Shown in pieces: positions 1 to 8,394 of a DNA stretch of 19,930 bases. Source of the DNA: Bacteroidota bacterium (GTDB lineage: Bacteria > Bacteroidota > Bacteroidia > Chitinophagales > Chitinophagaceae); assembly GCA_023436425.1 (NCBI GenBank), contig JAEZJD010000087.1, positions 1-19,930 on the forward strand, given 5' to 3'. The notes beneath the pieces are model-generated. The model was not told the DNA's origin. It did no database searches and saw only the letters and a list, made by a program, of their open reading frames with translations. Position 1 is the first letter of the stretch. Every line of letters starts with the position of its first letter. The position numbers were made by a program, and so were the translations under genes.

Positions 1-520
1 TTGCTTGTGCTGTTGAACATGCACCGGTTCCGGTTACTGTTGCAAGCAACACCGTTGTTCCAGCTCCGTTAGGTGTGAAAGTTGGAGCTTGTGTATTCGC
101 GTTTGCTGTAATGGTACCCGTACCCGATTGAACTGTCCAAACGATATTTCCACCGGTTAATGTAACGCCACTCACTACTGCCGTTTGATTAGAACAAATA
201 GTTGAAGAAGCGCCTGCAGCCGTTACAGCTGTTGGAGCTGCAGTTACATTGATGGTATAGGTTGTTGAAGCCGTAACTCCAGAACATGCACCCGAACCTG
301 TCACAGTAGCAACTAATGTAACCACGTTTCCACCATCACCGGCAGCTGCAGTATAAGTTGGAGCTGCCGTGGTTCCGCCTGCTGTTATTGAACCAGCACC
401 ATTTTCTGACCAGCTGATAGTTCCACCAGTCAGTGTAACTCCACTTACAGTTGCTGTTCCGTTAGAACAAATTGTTGATGAAGCACCTGCTGCTGTTACA
501 GCTGTTGGAGCTGCAGTTAC
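1..520 (-). repeat. Tandem 273-bp repeat (91 codons) inside the surface protein gene
   Basis: The segment around 468-520 recurs around 195-247 with high identity (shared stretch ACAGCTGTTGGAGCTGCAGT). The offset is exactly 273 bp, which keeps the frame and equals one 91-residue Ig-like unit. One full unit and most of a second are visible; the array probably continues beyond the left edge. Confidence 0.8.
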
Positions 521-1237
521 CGTTACCGTCGCAGTTTCTGTACAACCTGCCGTATTTATGAAGGTTACGAGCGTACTGCCTTCGGCAATTCCGGTTATAG
601 TTGCAGTATTCCCCGAGGCAGCTATGCTAACTACTCCTGCTGGAGAAGCAGACCATGCCGTTCCGCTAGCAGTTCCCGTCCCCGTTAGCACCGTTGTAGA
701 TCCTTGGCAAATCAACGTATTCCCCGTTAGTGCAGCACAATATTGTACCGTTATAACCTCCCCGGCCGCTTGACGGAAACATTTAGGGCTATTACAATCA
801 GCCGGGCAATACTGAGATGGTCCTGAATTCCAAGCCATGTAAATGTTAGACAGCGTTATGGATTCTCCACAGTGGAAGGTAATTGGCGTTAACGGAACCT
901 TTGTATCTGTGCTATTCGCGAAAGTGTTTGTAAAGCACCCGACTATTGGGGACTGAGCTATGCCGTTTATTGTAAGGTTGGAGTAGAAATACAACCCCGC
1001 CCGACCTGCATTAGCATGGACATCTGCTATGACATACGCTGTTATAGTTTGTCCTGCCACATTGCAGGTTGCTATAGGGTCGCCATTGATATCTCCAATG
1101 AACACACTATTAATCTGCAAGTCGTTGGACGTGCACTGACCCGTGGCACATGTCGGGGCCTGTCCGTACCCTGATAACGATAAGAACAGAATCAGCACTG
1201 CCAATAAACTTTTTACATGAGTAGAAATCATTTTCAT
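1..1237 (-). CDS. Large secreted repeat protein (Ig-like/adhesin type), N-terminal part, cut by window edge
   Basis: The reading frame is open for 412 codons from an ATG at 1237 to position 1 with no stop, so only the N-terminus is present. Residues 1 to about 26 form a signal peptide (MKMIST, then a leucine-rich core ending SGYGQ). Next comes a Cys-containing domain (to about residue 165), then a BIG_2/Ig-like domain (about 168-238, including TATITGIAEGSTLVTF), then repeats of 91 residues starting TAAPTAVTAAGASSTICSN. Each repeat has a Cys near its start and a GACS near its end, probably a disulfide. The composition (Thr/Ala/Gly/Ser/Val, almost no Lys or Arg) is typical of Bacteroidetes surface adhesins exported by the type IX system. 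A C-terminal sorting domain would confirm this but lies outside the window. Role inferred: adhesion or gliding-associated surface protein. An in-frame ATG at 1333 would add 32 residues. Confidence 0.85.
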   Translation of the reverse strand, partial: MKMISTHVKSLLAVLILFLSLSGYGQAPTCATGQCTSNDLQINSVFIGDINGDPIATCNVAGQTITAYVIADVHANAGRAGLYFYSNLTINGIAQSPIVGCFTNTFANSTDTKVPLTPITFHCGESITLSNIYMAWNSGPSQYCPADCNSPKCFRQAAGEVITVQYCAALTGNTLICQGSTTVLTGTGTASGTAWSASPAGVVSIAASGNTATITGIAEGSTLVTFINTAGCTETATVTVTAAPTAVTAAGASSTICSNGTATVSGVTLTGGTISWSENGAGSITAGGTTAAPTYTAAAGDGGNVVTLVATVTGSGACSGVTASTTYTINVTAAPTAVTAAGASSTICSNQTAVVSGVTLTGGNIVWTVQSGTGTITANANTQAPTFTPNGAGTTVLLATVTGTGACSTAQA

Positions 1238-1333
1238 AAAGCTATATTTTGTGAAAGATGTTACTTGATTGCCTGAAGCAGGAAAAGACGCACAATGCGC
1301 CTGTAGTTTGTCGATAGAGTAGGTCTGTTGCAT

Positions 1334-1750
1334 ATTCGTTTCCTTTAAGGTTATGTTTGACCCCATGCGGGAGTTTTACTTACAAATTGTTGCAGGCAGT
1401 GCCTTGCTTCAGGAATTTGGAAGTGGAAATTCTCAGATTGGATAGACGGTCATCAAAGGAATTACGAATGCGTGCTTTTCAGAGGTCTGAAATAATCAGT
1501 ACCTGTGAGTTAATTGAACTGGTTTGATCAGAGGAAATTTTCTACTAAGGGTTTTTTCGTAGATAACTTGGAAGCGAATAGGGCTGTAAATATATTTCGG
1601 CTTTCTGAAATTTGCAATAGTCGAGCAGAAATTTTTTATTCCTCCTCATTTATCCATTACCATTTTACTAAATATCAGCAGCTTATTTTCTAATTGCAGC
1701 CACACCTTTGTCCTTGCATAAAATAATCGTGCCGCTGCACTTTCATCACA
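1334..1750. other. Intergenic region with no recognisable gene
   Basis: This 0.4-kb AT-rich stretch between the surface protein gene and the end of hflX holds no convincing coding frame, tRNA or repeat. On the minus strand, AAAGGA lies about 8 nt upstream of the alternative ATG at 1333 of the surface protein gene. No clear hairpin-plus-T-run terminator follows the hflX stop. The promoter of the surface protein gene must lie here, but no full TAnnTTTG match was found. Confidence 0.5.
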
Positions 1751-2938
1751 TTAATAAAAGAAATCAGTCTTATAGGGATATCGCACCCGATACAACTCTC
1801 TCACCTTTGTGAGAATTAGATTGCGCAGTTCTTCAATATTGGTTTTTTCGAGTGCTGAAATAAAAATAGCGTTACCTCCGGTTTGTCGCTGCCATTTTTC
1901 CTTCAGATCAGCTAAAATTTGCTCCTTTGTTTCTTCGTTCAGCCACTCGTCAAATGTATTTTTAATATACAGATCCAATTTATTGAAAATAGTTAGCGTT
2001 GATTTTACAAAGGCGTCAAGCTCCTGCAGCGTTTTATTCACCACCCCTATTTGATCTTCGTAATTGGGATGTGAGAGGTCCACAACGTGGAGCAAAATGT
2101 CTGCTTCCCGCACCTCATCCAACGTACTTTTAAAGCTTTCTACGAGATGATGCGGCAGTTTACGAATGAAGCCAACCGTATCGCTCAGCAAAAACGGCGT
2201 GTTTTGGTAAACGATCTTGCGGGTAGTTGTGTCCAGCGTGGCAAACAGTTTGTTTTCTGCCAGCACATCACTTTTGCTTAGCAAATTCATTATTGTGGAC
2301 TTTCCCACGTTTGTATAACCCACCAGCGCCACACGAATGAATTCGCCACGATCTTTTCTCTGTGTAAACGCCTGCTTATCTATTTCTGAAAGTCGTTTGC
2401 GCAGCAAAGAAATTTTATCTCTAACAATCCGCCGGTCGGTTTCAATTTCCGTTTCGCCGGGACCGCGGGTACCAATACCTCCGCCTAACCGCTCAAGGTG
2501 TTTCCACATGCCGCGGAGCCGTGGCAATATATATTGATATTGCGCCAGTTCCACCTGTGCTTTCGCCTGTGCGGTTTTTGCACGGCGTGCAAATATGTCA
2601 AGGATTAAATCGGAGCGATCAATTGTTTTTACACCGGCAGCTTTTTCGATGTTGCTGATTTGTGCGCCGGAAAGTTCGTCGTCGAAAATGAGCAGATTAA
2701 TGTCGCGACCCTGCACAAAATTTTTTATCTCTTCCAGCTTTCCTTTTCCGATGTATGTGCGGCTATCCGGGTGCGGCAGCTTTTGAACGAACTTTTTAAC
2801 CGCGACGGCTCCTGCGGTTTCTGCCAAAAAGGCCAGTTCATCAAGATATTCGTTTACCTCGTGCTCTCTTTGATCTTTATGAACAACTCCAACGAGTACA
2901 GCTCTTTCTTCCTTATTAATTCGGTTCCTTTCAATCAC
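1751..2938 (-). CDS. hflX: GTPase HflX
   Basis: This 395-residue cytoplasmic GTPase belongs to the TRAFAC/Obg-HflX class. The family binds the 50S subunit and splits or rescues stalled ribosomes under stress. The N-terminal HflX domain includes TYIGKGKLEEI and LLIFDDELSGAQ. It is followed by the family hallmark GGGIGTRGPGETEIETDRR near residues 150-170 and a coiled linker. The G domain then shows G1 GYTNVGKST (207-215), G3 DTVGFIRKLPHHLVESF, and G4 NKLD. The length is normal. The start at 2938 gives a plausible short N-terminus (MIERNRINKEERAVLVGV). The gene lies 81 bp downstream of the outer-membrane protein gene on the same strand, so they could share a transcript, although their functions are unrelated. 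Identification is firm. Confidence 0.96.
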   Translation of the reverse strand: MIERNRINKEERAVLVGVVHKDQREHEVNEYLDELAFLAETAGAVAVKKFVQKLPHPDSRTYIGKGKLEEIKNFVQGRDINLLIFDDELSGAQISNIEKAAGVKTIDRSDLILDIFARRAKTAQAKAQVELAQYQYILPRLRGMWKHLERLGGGIGTRGPGETEIETDRRIVRDKISLLRKRLSEIDKQAFTQRKDRGEFIRVALVGYTNVGKSTIMNLLSKSDVLAENKLFATLDTTTRKIVYQNTPFLLSDTVGFIRKLPHHLVESFKSTLDEVREADILLHVVDLSHPNYEDQIGVVNKTLQELDAFVKSTLTIFNKLDLYIKNTFDEWLNEETKEQILADLKEKWQRQTGGNAIFISALEKTNIEELRNLILTKVRELYRVRYPYKTDFFY

Positions 2939-3019
2939 TGGCTAATAGGTAAGATGAATCGTTCGTTAAGATTCTGCATTACAATAACTGCTTTGTTTGC
3001 GGCCGGAATTCAGCGACAG

Positions 3020-3745
3020 CTACAGACCGCTGATGGTTAGACCAATGCTCATCGGCTGCACTTTCGGTCCATTTCCTTCCTTAAATAGTGGAGTAAGTGC
3101 ATAGGAAGCAAAAGCGCTGAACCTGCCCCAGCCCGCACGTCCCGTCAGGGAGATGCGTGTGCTATTAAAGTACTTTTTGCTCTTTTCTTTCATGGTGTAA
3201 GCAGCAATTGTATTGCCCTTGCTATCCTGTAAATCTTTGCCTTTTACCCACGCACTGAGTAAAGCGCCGACCTTAGCACCCAGTGCAATTTTCACTGACT
3301 TTGCTTCATCCTGAGCATTAAAATTATACCTCAACTCTATCGGAGCTTCCGCGTAAGCAGTGGATAACTTGTACTTTTTAAAATGCGATGTATCGGAAAC
3401 GTTCTGAAAGCGGATAGTTGGAGAAGTGCCTCTTATCCCCACGTTAGTTGCATCCAAAAACATATGGTCGGTAGCGACCCCAGGTCCAATTGCTACGCTA
3501 AAATGAGGATTAGTCTTGAAAGGAAAATCGAGCAGCACGTACATATTGAAGGTTCTTGGTAAGCCCGCTGTGCGCACAGAATCAGGGCTGTTTTGCCACG
3601 TGAGTGCGCCCAACTGAATCATAAAGTGATCTCGGGACTGGGGCTGAAAAGATTGGGTGACAGGAGTCTTTATTGTAACAGTATCTACTTGGGCAAAGGA
3701 AACAGTACCAGTAACGAAAAGTAAAAAGAGAAGAATCAATCTCAT
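3020..3745 (-). CDS. Outer-membrane beta-barrel protein (PorT/OMP_b-brl family-like)
   Basis: A secreted protein of 241 residues when started at the ATG at 3745. That start gives a clean signal peptide (MRLILLFLLFVTGTVSFAQ). A TTG 33 bp upstream would add 11 residues, but a perfect -7 box (3763-3770) lies inside that extension, which argues against it. The mature part has alternating hydrophobic strands and aromatic ends (for example HFMIQLGALTW, FNMYVLLDFPF, HFSVAIGPGVATD, IELRYNF, VKIALGAKVGALLSAW, ISLTGRAGWGRFSAFASYAL) and closes with MSIGLTISGL. This is the pattern of the 8-10-stranded barrels common in Bacteroidetes outer membranes. No specific ligand or function can be read from the sequence. 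Confidence 0.75.
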   Translation of the reverse strand: MRLILLFLLFVTGTVSFAQVDTVTIKTPVTQSFQPQSRDHFMIQLGALTWQNSPDSVRTAGLPRTFNMYVLLDFPFKTNPHFSVAIGPGVATDHMFLDATNVGIRGTSPTIRFQNVSDTSHFKKYKLSTAYAEAPIELRYNFNAQDEAKSVKIALGAKVGALLSAWVKGKDLQDSKGNTIAAYTMKEKSKKYFNSTRISLTGRAGWGRFSAFASYALTPLFKEGNGPKVQPMSIGLTISGL

Positions 3746-3762
3746 AAATGTGGTTAAGGTAA

Positions 3763-3770
3763 CAAATGTA
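3763..3770 (-). promoter_or_regulatory. Candidate Bacteroidetes -7 promoter box for the outer-membrane protein gene
   Basis: On the minus strand this reads TACATTTG, an exact match to TAnnTTTG. A weak -33 candidate (TTTC) lies 17 nt upstream. The expected transcript start is about a dozen bases before the ATG at 3745. A second TACATTTG lies at 3801-3808 and could be an alternative promoter. The position favours the start at 3745 over the upstream TTG. Confidence 0.5.
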
Positions 3771-3813
3771 TTTTCCAATTGTTTAATGAAAGGTTAAACG
3801 CAAATGTAGTTTA

Positions 3814-3834
3814 GAGTTTGGAGTTTGGAGTTTT
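3814..3834. repeat. Short tandem repeat, three 7-bp units (GAGTTTG)
   Basis: GAGTTTG GAGTTTG GAGTTTT in direct tandem, followed by related AGGTTCGAGGTT. It lies in the 270-bp gap between the divergent outer-membrane protein and aminotransferase genes. It resembles the simple GTTT/GGAG-type intergenic runs often seen in Bacteroidetes; no function is evident. Confidence 0.6.
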
Positions 3835-3962
3835 AGGTTCGAGGTTAAATTGAACATCAGATGGCATTTTGAAATGTCTTGTGCCTTTTAGCATAAAAAA
3901 AATGTATGTCAACCCGCCAGTGAACAACGTCGAAATTGGTCTTACGATTTCACCCATTTATA

Positions 3963-3997
3963 ATTGACAATATCACCATTGACAATACATATTTTTA
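3963..3997 (+). promoter_or_regulatory. Weak promoter candidate with duplicated ATTGACAAT, upstream of the aminotransferase
   Basis: ATTGACAAT occurs twice (3963-3971 and 3978-3986). The first copy supplies an ATTG at a -33-like position, 23 nt before TATTTTTA (3990-3997), which matches TAnnTTTG except for the last base. The predicted transcript start is 10-15 nt before the TTG start codon at 4016. Confidence 0.28.
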
Positions 3998-4015
3998 CGC
4001 TCCAAATTAAAGCCG

Positions 4016-5164
4016 TTGACACCACAGATACAGTCCAAATTACCGAATGTCGGCACCACAATTTTCACCGTAATGAGTGCGCTGGCTGTACAGCATAAGG
4101 CCATTAACCTTGGACAAGGCTTTCCGGATTATCAGATGAGCGAGGAATTAATTGCGCTTGTCAACGAAGCGATGAAAGCAGGCCACAACCAGTACGTGCA
4201 CATGAACGGCTACATTCCACTTCGGGAGGCAATAGCTGAAAAAGTGGAAGTGCTTTATGGAACACACATCAATCCTGATGAACAGATGACGGTTACTCCG
4301 GGTGGAACGTATGCATTGTATACGGCGCTCACCAGCATTCTGCAGCCTGAAGAGGAAGTGATTGTGTTTGAGCCTGCATATGACTGCTATATTCCACAAA
4401 TAGAGTTAAACGGCGCAAAAGCAGTGGCTATTCCCCTCGTCTTTCCTGATTATAAAATTGATTGGTCGCAGGTAAGGGAGAAAGTGAATGAAAGAACCCG
4501 AGCCATTATTATCAATACGCCTCACAATCCTACAGGTAGCGTGTTGAGCAAAGAGGACATTGAGGAACTCCGATCCGTTGTAACAGGTACGGATATCATC
4601 ATTATCAGCGACGAAGTTTATGAGCATCTGATTTTTGACGGGTATGAGCATGAGAGCATGCTGAAGTATCCCGACCTGCTGGAGAGAAGTCTTGTTTGTT
4701 TTTCGTTTGGAAAAGTTTATCACTGTACAGGATGGAAATTGGGTTACTGCATTTCGTCCGCTTCGCTAATGAAAGAATTTCGAAAAATTCATCAATTCAA
4801 CTGCTTCACCTGCGACACTCCAAAGCAGGTTGCATTGTCAACATTTTTACAGCGAAAGGAAAACTATCTCGAACTTGGAAAATTTCTGCAGCGGAAACGC
4901 GACTACTTCCAGGATAGAATGTCACAAACCAAATTAAAAGCATTACCGACGCACGGAAGCTATTTTCAAATCTATTCTTACGGCGATATTTCCGACGAAC
5001 CGGAAAAGGACTTCGCTGTTCGGCTAACGAAAGAAGCCGGAGTGGCAACTATTCCGGTTTCCGCTTTTTACACGAACGAACAAAATAATCAGGTGCTTCG
5101 TTTTTGTTTTTCCAAAAAGGAGGAAACGCTTGATGCTGCTGTCCAGAGATTGATCGGTTTGTAG
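4016..5164 (+). CDS. PLP-dependent class I/II aminotransferase (methionine aminotransferase YbdL-like)
   Basis: A 382-residue fold-type I aminotransferase. The N-terminus (QSKLPNVGTTIFTVMSALA, then INLGQGFPDY) is characteristic of the YbdL/kynurenine aminotransferase subgroup, which transfers amino groups from methionine, glutamine or aromatic amino acids to 2-oxo acids. Visible motifs: INTPHNPTG (the Asn binds PLP), SDEVYEHLIFDG (the Asp pairs with the PLP pyridine), and SFGKVYHCTGWKLGY with Schiff-base lysine K233. LRFCFSKK near the C-terminus holds the carboxylate-binding Arg. The start is TTG: the frame has a stop at 3980-3982 and no ATG before 4073, which would remove the conserved N-terminus. 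The gene is followed after 82 bp by a convergent acyltransferase gene. Enzyme class is firm; substrate is inferred. Confidence 0.9.
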   Translation: MTPQIQSKLPNVGTTIFTVMSALAVQHKAINLGQGFPDYQMSEELIALVNEAMKAGHNQYVHMNGYIPLREAIAEKVEVLYGTHINPDEQMTVTPGGTYALYTALTSILQPEEEVIVFEPAYDCYIPQIELNGAKAVAIPLVFPDYKIDWSQVREKVNERTRAIIINTPHNPTGSVLSKEDIEELRSVVTGTDIIIISDEVYEHLIFDGYEHESMLKYPDLLERSLVCFSFGKVYHCTGWKLGYCISSASLMKEFRKIHQFNCFTCDTPKQVALSTFLQRKENYLELGKFLQRKRDYFQDRMSQTKLKALPTHGSYFQIYSYGDISDEPEKDFAVRLTKEAGVATIPVSAFYTNEQNNQVLRFCFSKKEETLDAAVQRLIGL

Positions 5165-5246
5165 TTTCGAATTTCTGGTTTCCGGTTCAATGCTTCAAAA
5201 GACTCAAAAAAGTTGACAAAGATGGGAAGGCTTCACTTTCCTGGAA

Positions 5247-6254
5247 TCAGTACTGCTTTTTCAGCTGCACTGCTGCCCATGCCGTGAACGGCATCAATAA
5301 TATTGTTATCAGCGCCGGCTTCCAGTTAAAATAATGATGTATAATTAAAAATACCAGCAACAAATAAAACGGATAAAATAATACCACCATAGACGCGACA
5401 GCGCTATCAAAATGATCGTTGTCGAATATTTTTTTTGTCAATCCTCTTGCCGCAAAATAAGCGGGAGCATGCACCAGAAAACCAATCAACGCCGGCACCG
5501 CGAGTACAACTTGTTTCCATAATGGTGACGGAACTGTCAATAATTTCCTTTGTTTCTCGACATCGTCTTTTCCGATGTTGTAAACTAATCGTTTCAACTG
5601 CTCTTCCAGCTGTTCATTGAAAGAGAGCAAAAGTTTTCCATCAGACTGATGCTGCAATATTTCTCCTTTATTAAGCGGCTCACCAAAATTGATAAATACA
5701 TTTTTGCCAAAATTTCTGAACTGATTATAATTCAAACCCACCGGCATTACGGTAAGTTTTATTTTTTTTTGCCACGTACTTATGGCCAGTCGGGCTGTTC
5801 CTTTTTTTAAAGGTCGAAGCTTCCACTCGTTCATACACCTGCCTTCGCTGAAAATGAGCACAATGCCGCCGCTTGCAAACACCTCCTGGCAGGCTGCAAA
5901 CGTGGTGTAGTTATGTTCTAAATTCTCCACTCCTTCGCTTGTGCGATAAACCGGAAATTGGTGAATCTTTTTTAGAAATTTTGCATGCCACCGCTTCTTA
6001 AAGGCATCGCCTCTTGCAAGTGAATAAATGTTTTCTTCGAACAATGTAGAAAGTATAACCCCGTCGAGCCAGGAATTGGGGTGGTTGGCTGCCAGCAACA
6101 TAGGGCCCTTTGTTTTGAATACATGCGGCTTATTGACGACGATTTTGCGGCAGTAAATTTTTATCGCGAAGCGGGCATATAGTTTCAGCAGCGAGAAAAG
6201 CACAGCGGAAGATAGAGAGACAATTTCATACTTTGATGATTTGACAATCTGCAA
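5247..6254 (-). CDS. PlsC-like 1-acyl-glycerol-phosphate/lysophospholipid acyltransferase
   Basis: A 335-residue membrane-associated protein. The acyltransferase motif is LLAANHPNSWLDG, with H58 and D64. A second block, IFSEGRCMNEWKLRPLKKGTARLA, corresponds to the substrate-binding EGxR region, and VMPVGLNY to motif IV. The N-terminal 30 residues are amphipathic or hydrophobic. The C-terminal part has two or three membrane segments (VVLAVPALIGFLVHAPAYFAA, VVLFYPFYLLLVFLII, ALITILLMPFTAWAAV), typical of the longer Bacteroidetes members. Role inferred: acyl transfer onto glycerolipids, or another membrane lipid, at the inner membrane. The gene is the last of the long minus-strand block, 98 bp behind the M13 peptidase gene, with a terminator between them, so it probably has its own promoter. 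Confidence 0.85.
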   Translation of the reverse strand: MQIVKSSKYEIVSLSSAVLFSLLKLYARFAIKIYCRKIVVNKPHVFKTKGPMLLAANHPNSWLDGVILSTLFEENIYSLARGDAFKKRWHAKFLKKIHQFPVYRTSEGVENLEHNYTTFAACQEVFASGGIVLIFSEGRCMNEWKLRPLKKGTARLAISTWQKKIKLTVMPVGLNYNQFRNFGKNVFINFGEPLNKGEILQHQSDGKLLLSFNEQLEEQLKRLVYNIGKDDVEKQRKLLTVPSPLWKQVVLAVPALIGFLVHAPAYFAARGLTKKIFDNDHFDSAVASMVVLFYPFYLLLVFLIIHHYFNWKPALITILLMPFTAWAAVQLKKQY

Positions 6255-6293
6255 TTGCGTGATTTGCCAATTTGACTTCGCACCTTACACCAC

Positions 6294-6323
6294 AAACAAA
6301 AAGCCCCGCAACTGTGCAGGGCT
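6294..6323 (-). terminator. Intrinsic terminator after the M13 peptidase gene
   Basis: On the minus strand, AGCCCTGCA-CAGT-TGCGGGGCT forms a 9-bp stem with one T-G wobble and a 4-nt loop, followed directly by TTTTGTTTG. It starts 29 bp after the peptidase stop codon and lies upstream of the acyltransferase start. Confidence 0.85.
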
Positions 6324-6351
6324 CTGTCTCCAAACAGGAGTGGGGGGGTTT

Positions 6352-8376
6352 CTACCAAATTCTTATTCTGTTTTCCGGCGCTACGTACATTTTGTCGCCT
6401 GGTTTCACATTAAAGGCCTCGTACCATGCATCCATATTTACAATTGGGCCATTTGCACGGTGCATACCTGGTGAATGTGGGTCGGTCAAAATCAATTGTG
6501 CTGCTGTTTCCGGCACGGTGTTGTTGCGCCAAATCTGAGCCCAGCTTAAGAAGAATCGTTGTGTTGGGGTGAAGCCGTCTATTTTTTTTCCGTCTTTAAA
6601 CTGTTTTGTTTTTGTAAATGCCTCATACGCTATGTTCAAGCCGCCGAGATCAGCGAGGTTTTCACCGAGCGTTAAGCGGCCGTTTACATGAATAGTGTCG
6701 AGAACAGTAAATGCGTTGTACTGGTTTACCACTTTGCCGGTTCTCTCTTTAAATTTCTCCGCATCTTCTTTGCCCCACCAGTTGTCCAGATTTCCTGATG
6801 CACTATACTGACTTCCCTGATCATCGAAACCATGGGTCATTTCGTGGCCTATTACTGCGCCAATTCCGCCATAGTTAATGGCATCATCTGCTTCAAAGTC
6901 AAAGAACGGAAACTGAAGAATAGCTGCAGGAAAAACAATTTCATTGTTGACAGGGCTGTAGTATGCATTAATCGTTGGCGGTGTCATACCCCATTCAGTG
7001 CGATCCACCGGTTTGCCCATCCGGGTAACCATTTCGTTGTATTGCCACTGCGTGGTGCTTCTCAGGTTTGAGAGAAAATCATTGCCGGAAATCACGACTC
7101 CGTTATACTCTTTCCATTTATCCGGATAGGCGATCTTTTTTGTGAATGCATTTAATTTTTCCAGCGCTCTTTGCTTTGTTGCATCGCTCATCCAGTCCAA
7201 ACGCTTAATGCGTTCTGCAAATGTTTGTTGCAGATTGTTCACCAGATCCTGCATCCTTTTCTTTGCTTCCGGTTTAAAATATTTCTGCACATATAATTGC
7301 CCTAAAAGTTCGCCTAACGATTGGTCGATCAATGCACTCACCCGTTGCCAACGCGGCGTTTGCTCTTTTTGACCGGTAAGTACTTGTGTAAATTCGAAAT
7401 TCTCATTAACAAAAGGACTGCTTAAGAATGGTGCGGCGTTCTTGACAATATTCCAACGCAGATATGCTTTCCAATCTTGCAGCGGCAGAGCGGTCAATAA
7501 GATATCTGCTGTTTTAAGGAAGGATGGATTGGTGACCAGCACACTATCTACGCCTTGTACTTTCATTTGAGTAAACAGCGTAGCCCAATCAAACGCTGAC
7601 GTTTGTGCTGAAAGATCTTTTACTGAAAACTTGTTGTACGTTTTGTATGGATCACGCATTTCCACACGGCTCAATTGAGCTTTTGCCAATGCAGTCTCAA
7701 TACGCATAACAGCATCTGCATCGTACGCAGAATTTGCTGCGTTCTCACCTATAAGCGAAAACAATTTTTGTACATAATTTCTGTAAGCCTGACGAATGGA
7801 AGTGCTTCGCACATCATCTTTTAAATAATAATCGCGGTCGGGCAGAGTGGTGCCTCCCTGGCTCAGTTGCGCAATGTATTTGTTTACATTTTTTCTATCC
7901 TGACCTACGCCCATTCCAAACAGCGGAGAAGAAACACCTGTTGTGCGCAGGGTTGCGATTTCATTTACTATCTGTTGCTTGTTGTTGATCGCTGCAATCC
8001 GGTCTAATTCAGGCTTGATTGGCTGATAGCCTCTTTTCTCTATTGCAAGGCTGTCCATGCCACTCTTGTAGAACTCTCCAATCATTTGCGACAGGCGGTC
8101 TTTGCCAGCGTTCTTGGAAGCATCCTCCAGCAGCGTTTGCATGCGTTTGGAGCTTTCCTCCCGCAACACATCGAAGCTGCCCCACCGCGTTTTAGATGCA
8201 GGAATTGCGTTTTTCTTAAGCCAGCCGCCGTTTGCATAGAGGTAAAAGTTGTCACCGGGCTTAATGGAAAGATCCATATTTGCAGGATCAATAAACTTCG
8301 GCTTGGTGTCGAAAGGTTTAAATGCAATTACAGAAGCAACTACTGCTCCCGTCAATACATAACGGAACATTCTCAT
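6352..8376 (-). CDS. M13 family zinc metallopeptidase (neprilysin/PepO-like)
   Basis: A 674-residue exported endopeptidase; length and domains match the M13 family, which cleaves small peptides. A hydrophobic N-terminal signal (residues about 3-19) precedes the mature start IDPANMDLSIKPGDNFYLYANGGWL, the family's conserved N-terminal block. The PF05649-like helical domain fills the first two thirds. The catalytic domain holds NAYYSPVNNEIVFPA, then HEMTH (511-515) followed by GFDDQGSQY, then GENLADLGG with the third zinc ligand E572. The C-terminus has the expected FFLSWAQIWR and a final IRIW (family consensus CxVW, here without Cys). All catalytic residues are present. It is probably periplasmic or lipid-associated; no lipobox Cys is seen. 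The gene follows the rhodanese fusion after 80 bp but is functionally unrelated. Confidence 0.95.
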   Translation of the reverse strand: MRMFRYVLTGAVVASVIAFKPFDTKPKFIDPANMDLSIKPGDNFYLYANGGWLKKNAIPASKTRWGSFDVLREESSKRMQTLLEDASKNAGKDRLSQMIGEFYKSGMDSLAIEKRGYQPIKPELDRIAAINNKQQIVNEIATLRTTGVSSPLFGMGVGQDRKNVNKYIAQLSQGGTTLPDRDYYLKDDVRSTSIRQAYRNYVQKLFSLIGENAANSAYDADAVMRIETALAKAQLSRVEMRDPYKTYNKFSVKDLSAQTSAFDWATLFTQMKVQGVDSVLVTNPSFLKTADILLTALPLQDWKAYLRWNIVKNAAPFLSSPFVNENFEFTQVLTGQKEQTPRWQRVSALIDQSLGELLGQLYVQKYFKPEAKKRMQDLVNNLQQTFAERIKRLDWMSDATKQRALEKLNAFTKKIAYPDKWKEYNGVVISGNDFLSNLRSTTQWQYNEMVTRMGKPVDRTEWGMTPPTINAYYSPVNNEIVFPAAILQFPFFDFEADDAINYGGIGAVIGHEMTHGFDDQGSQYSASGNLDNWWGKEDAEKFKERTGKVVNQYNAFTVLDTIHVNGRLTLGENLADLGGLNIAYEAFTKTKQFKDGKKIDGFTPTQRFFLSWAQIWRNNTVPETAAQLILTDPHSPGMHRANGPIVNMDAWYEAFNVKPGDKMYVAPENRIRIW

Positions 8377-8394
8377 ATTAGGAATTTTTGCTAA

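Noticed and set aside
369..773. Plus-strand open frame of 134 codons rich in Val/Ala/Pro
   Set aside because: It is antisense to the repeat adhesin; its composition simply mirrors the Thr/Ala/Gly-rich repeats on the other strand, and it has no recognisable domain.
1545..1649. Minus-strand frame of 34 codons preceded by no clear signal, in the 0.4-kb gap
   Set aside because: It is short, lacks a promoter or homology, and lies in AT-rich DNA where such frames arise by chance.
2660..3040. Plus-strand frame of 126 codons
   Set aside because: It runs antisense to the N-terminal half of hflX, whose GTPase motifs are unambiguous.
5165..5246. Possible bidirectional terminator between the convergent aminotransferase and acyltransferase genes
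   Set aside because: GGAAGG...CTTTCC gives only a weak, bulged stem without a T-run on either side.
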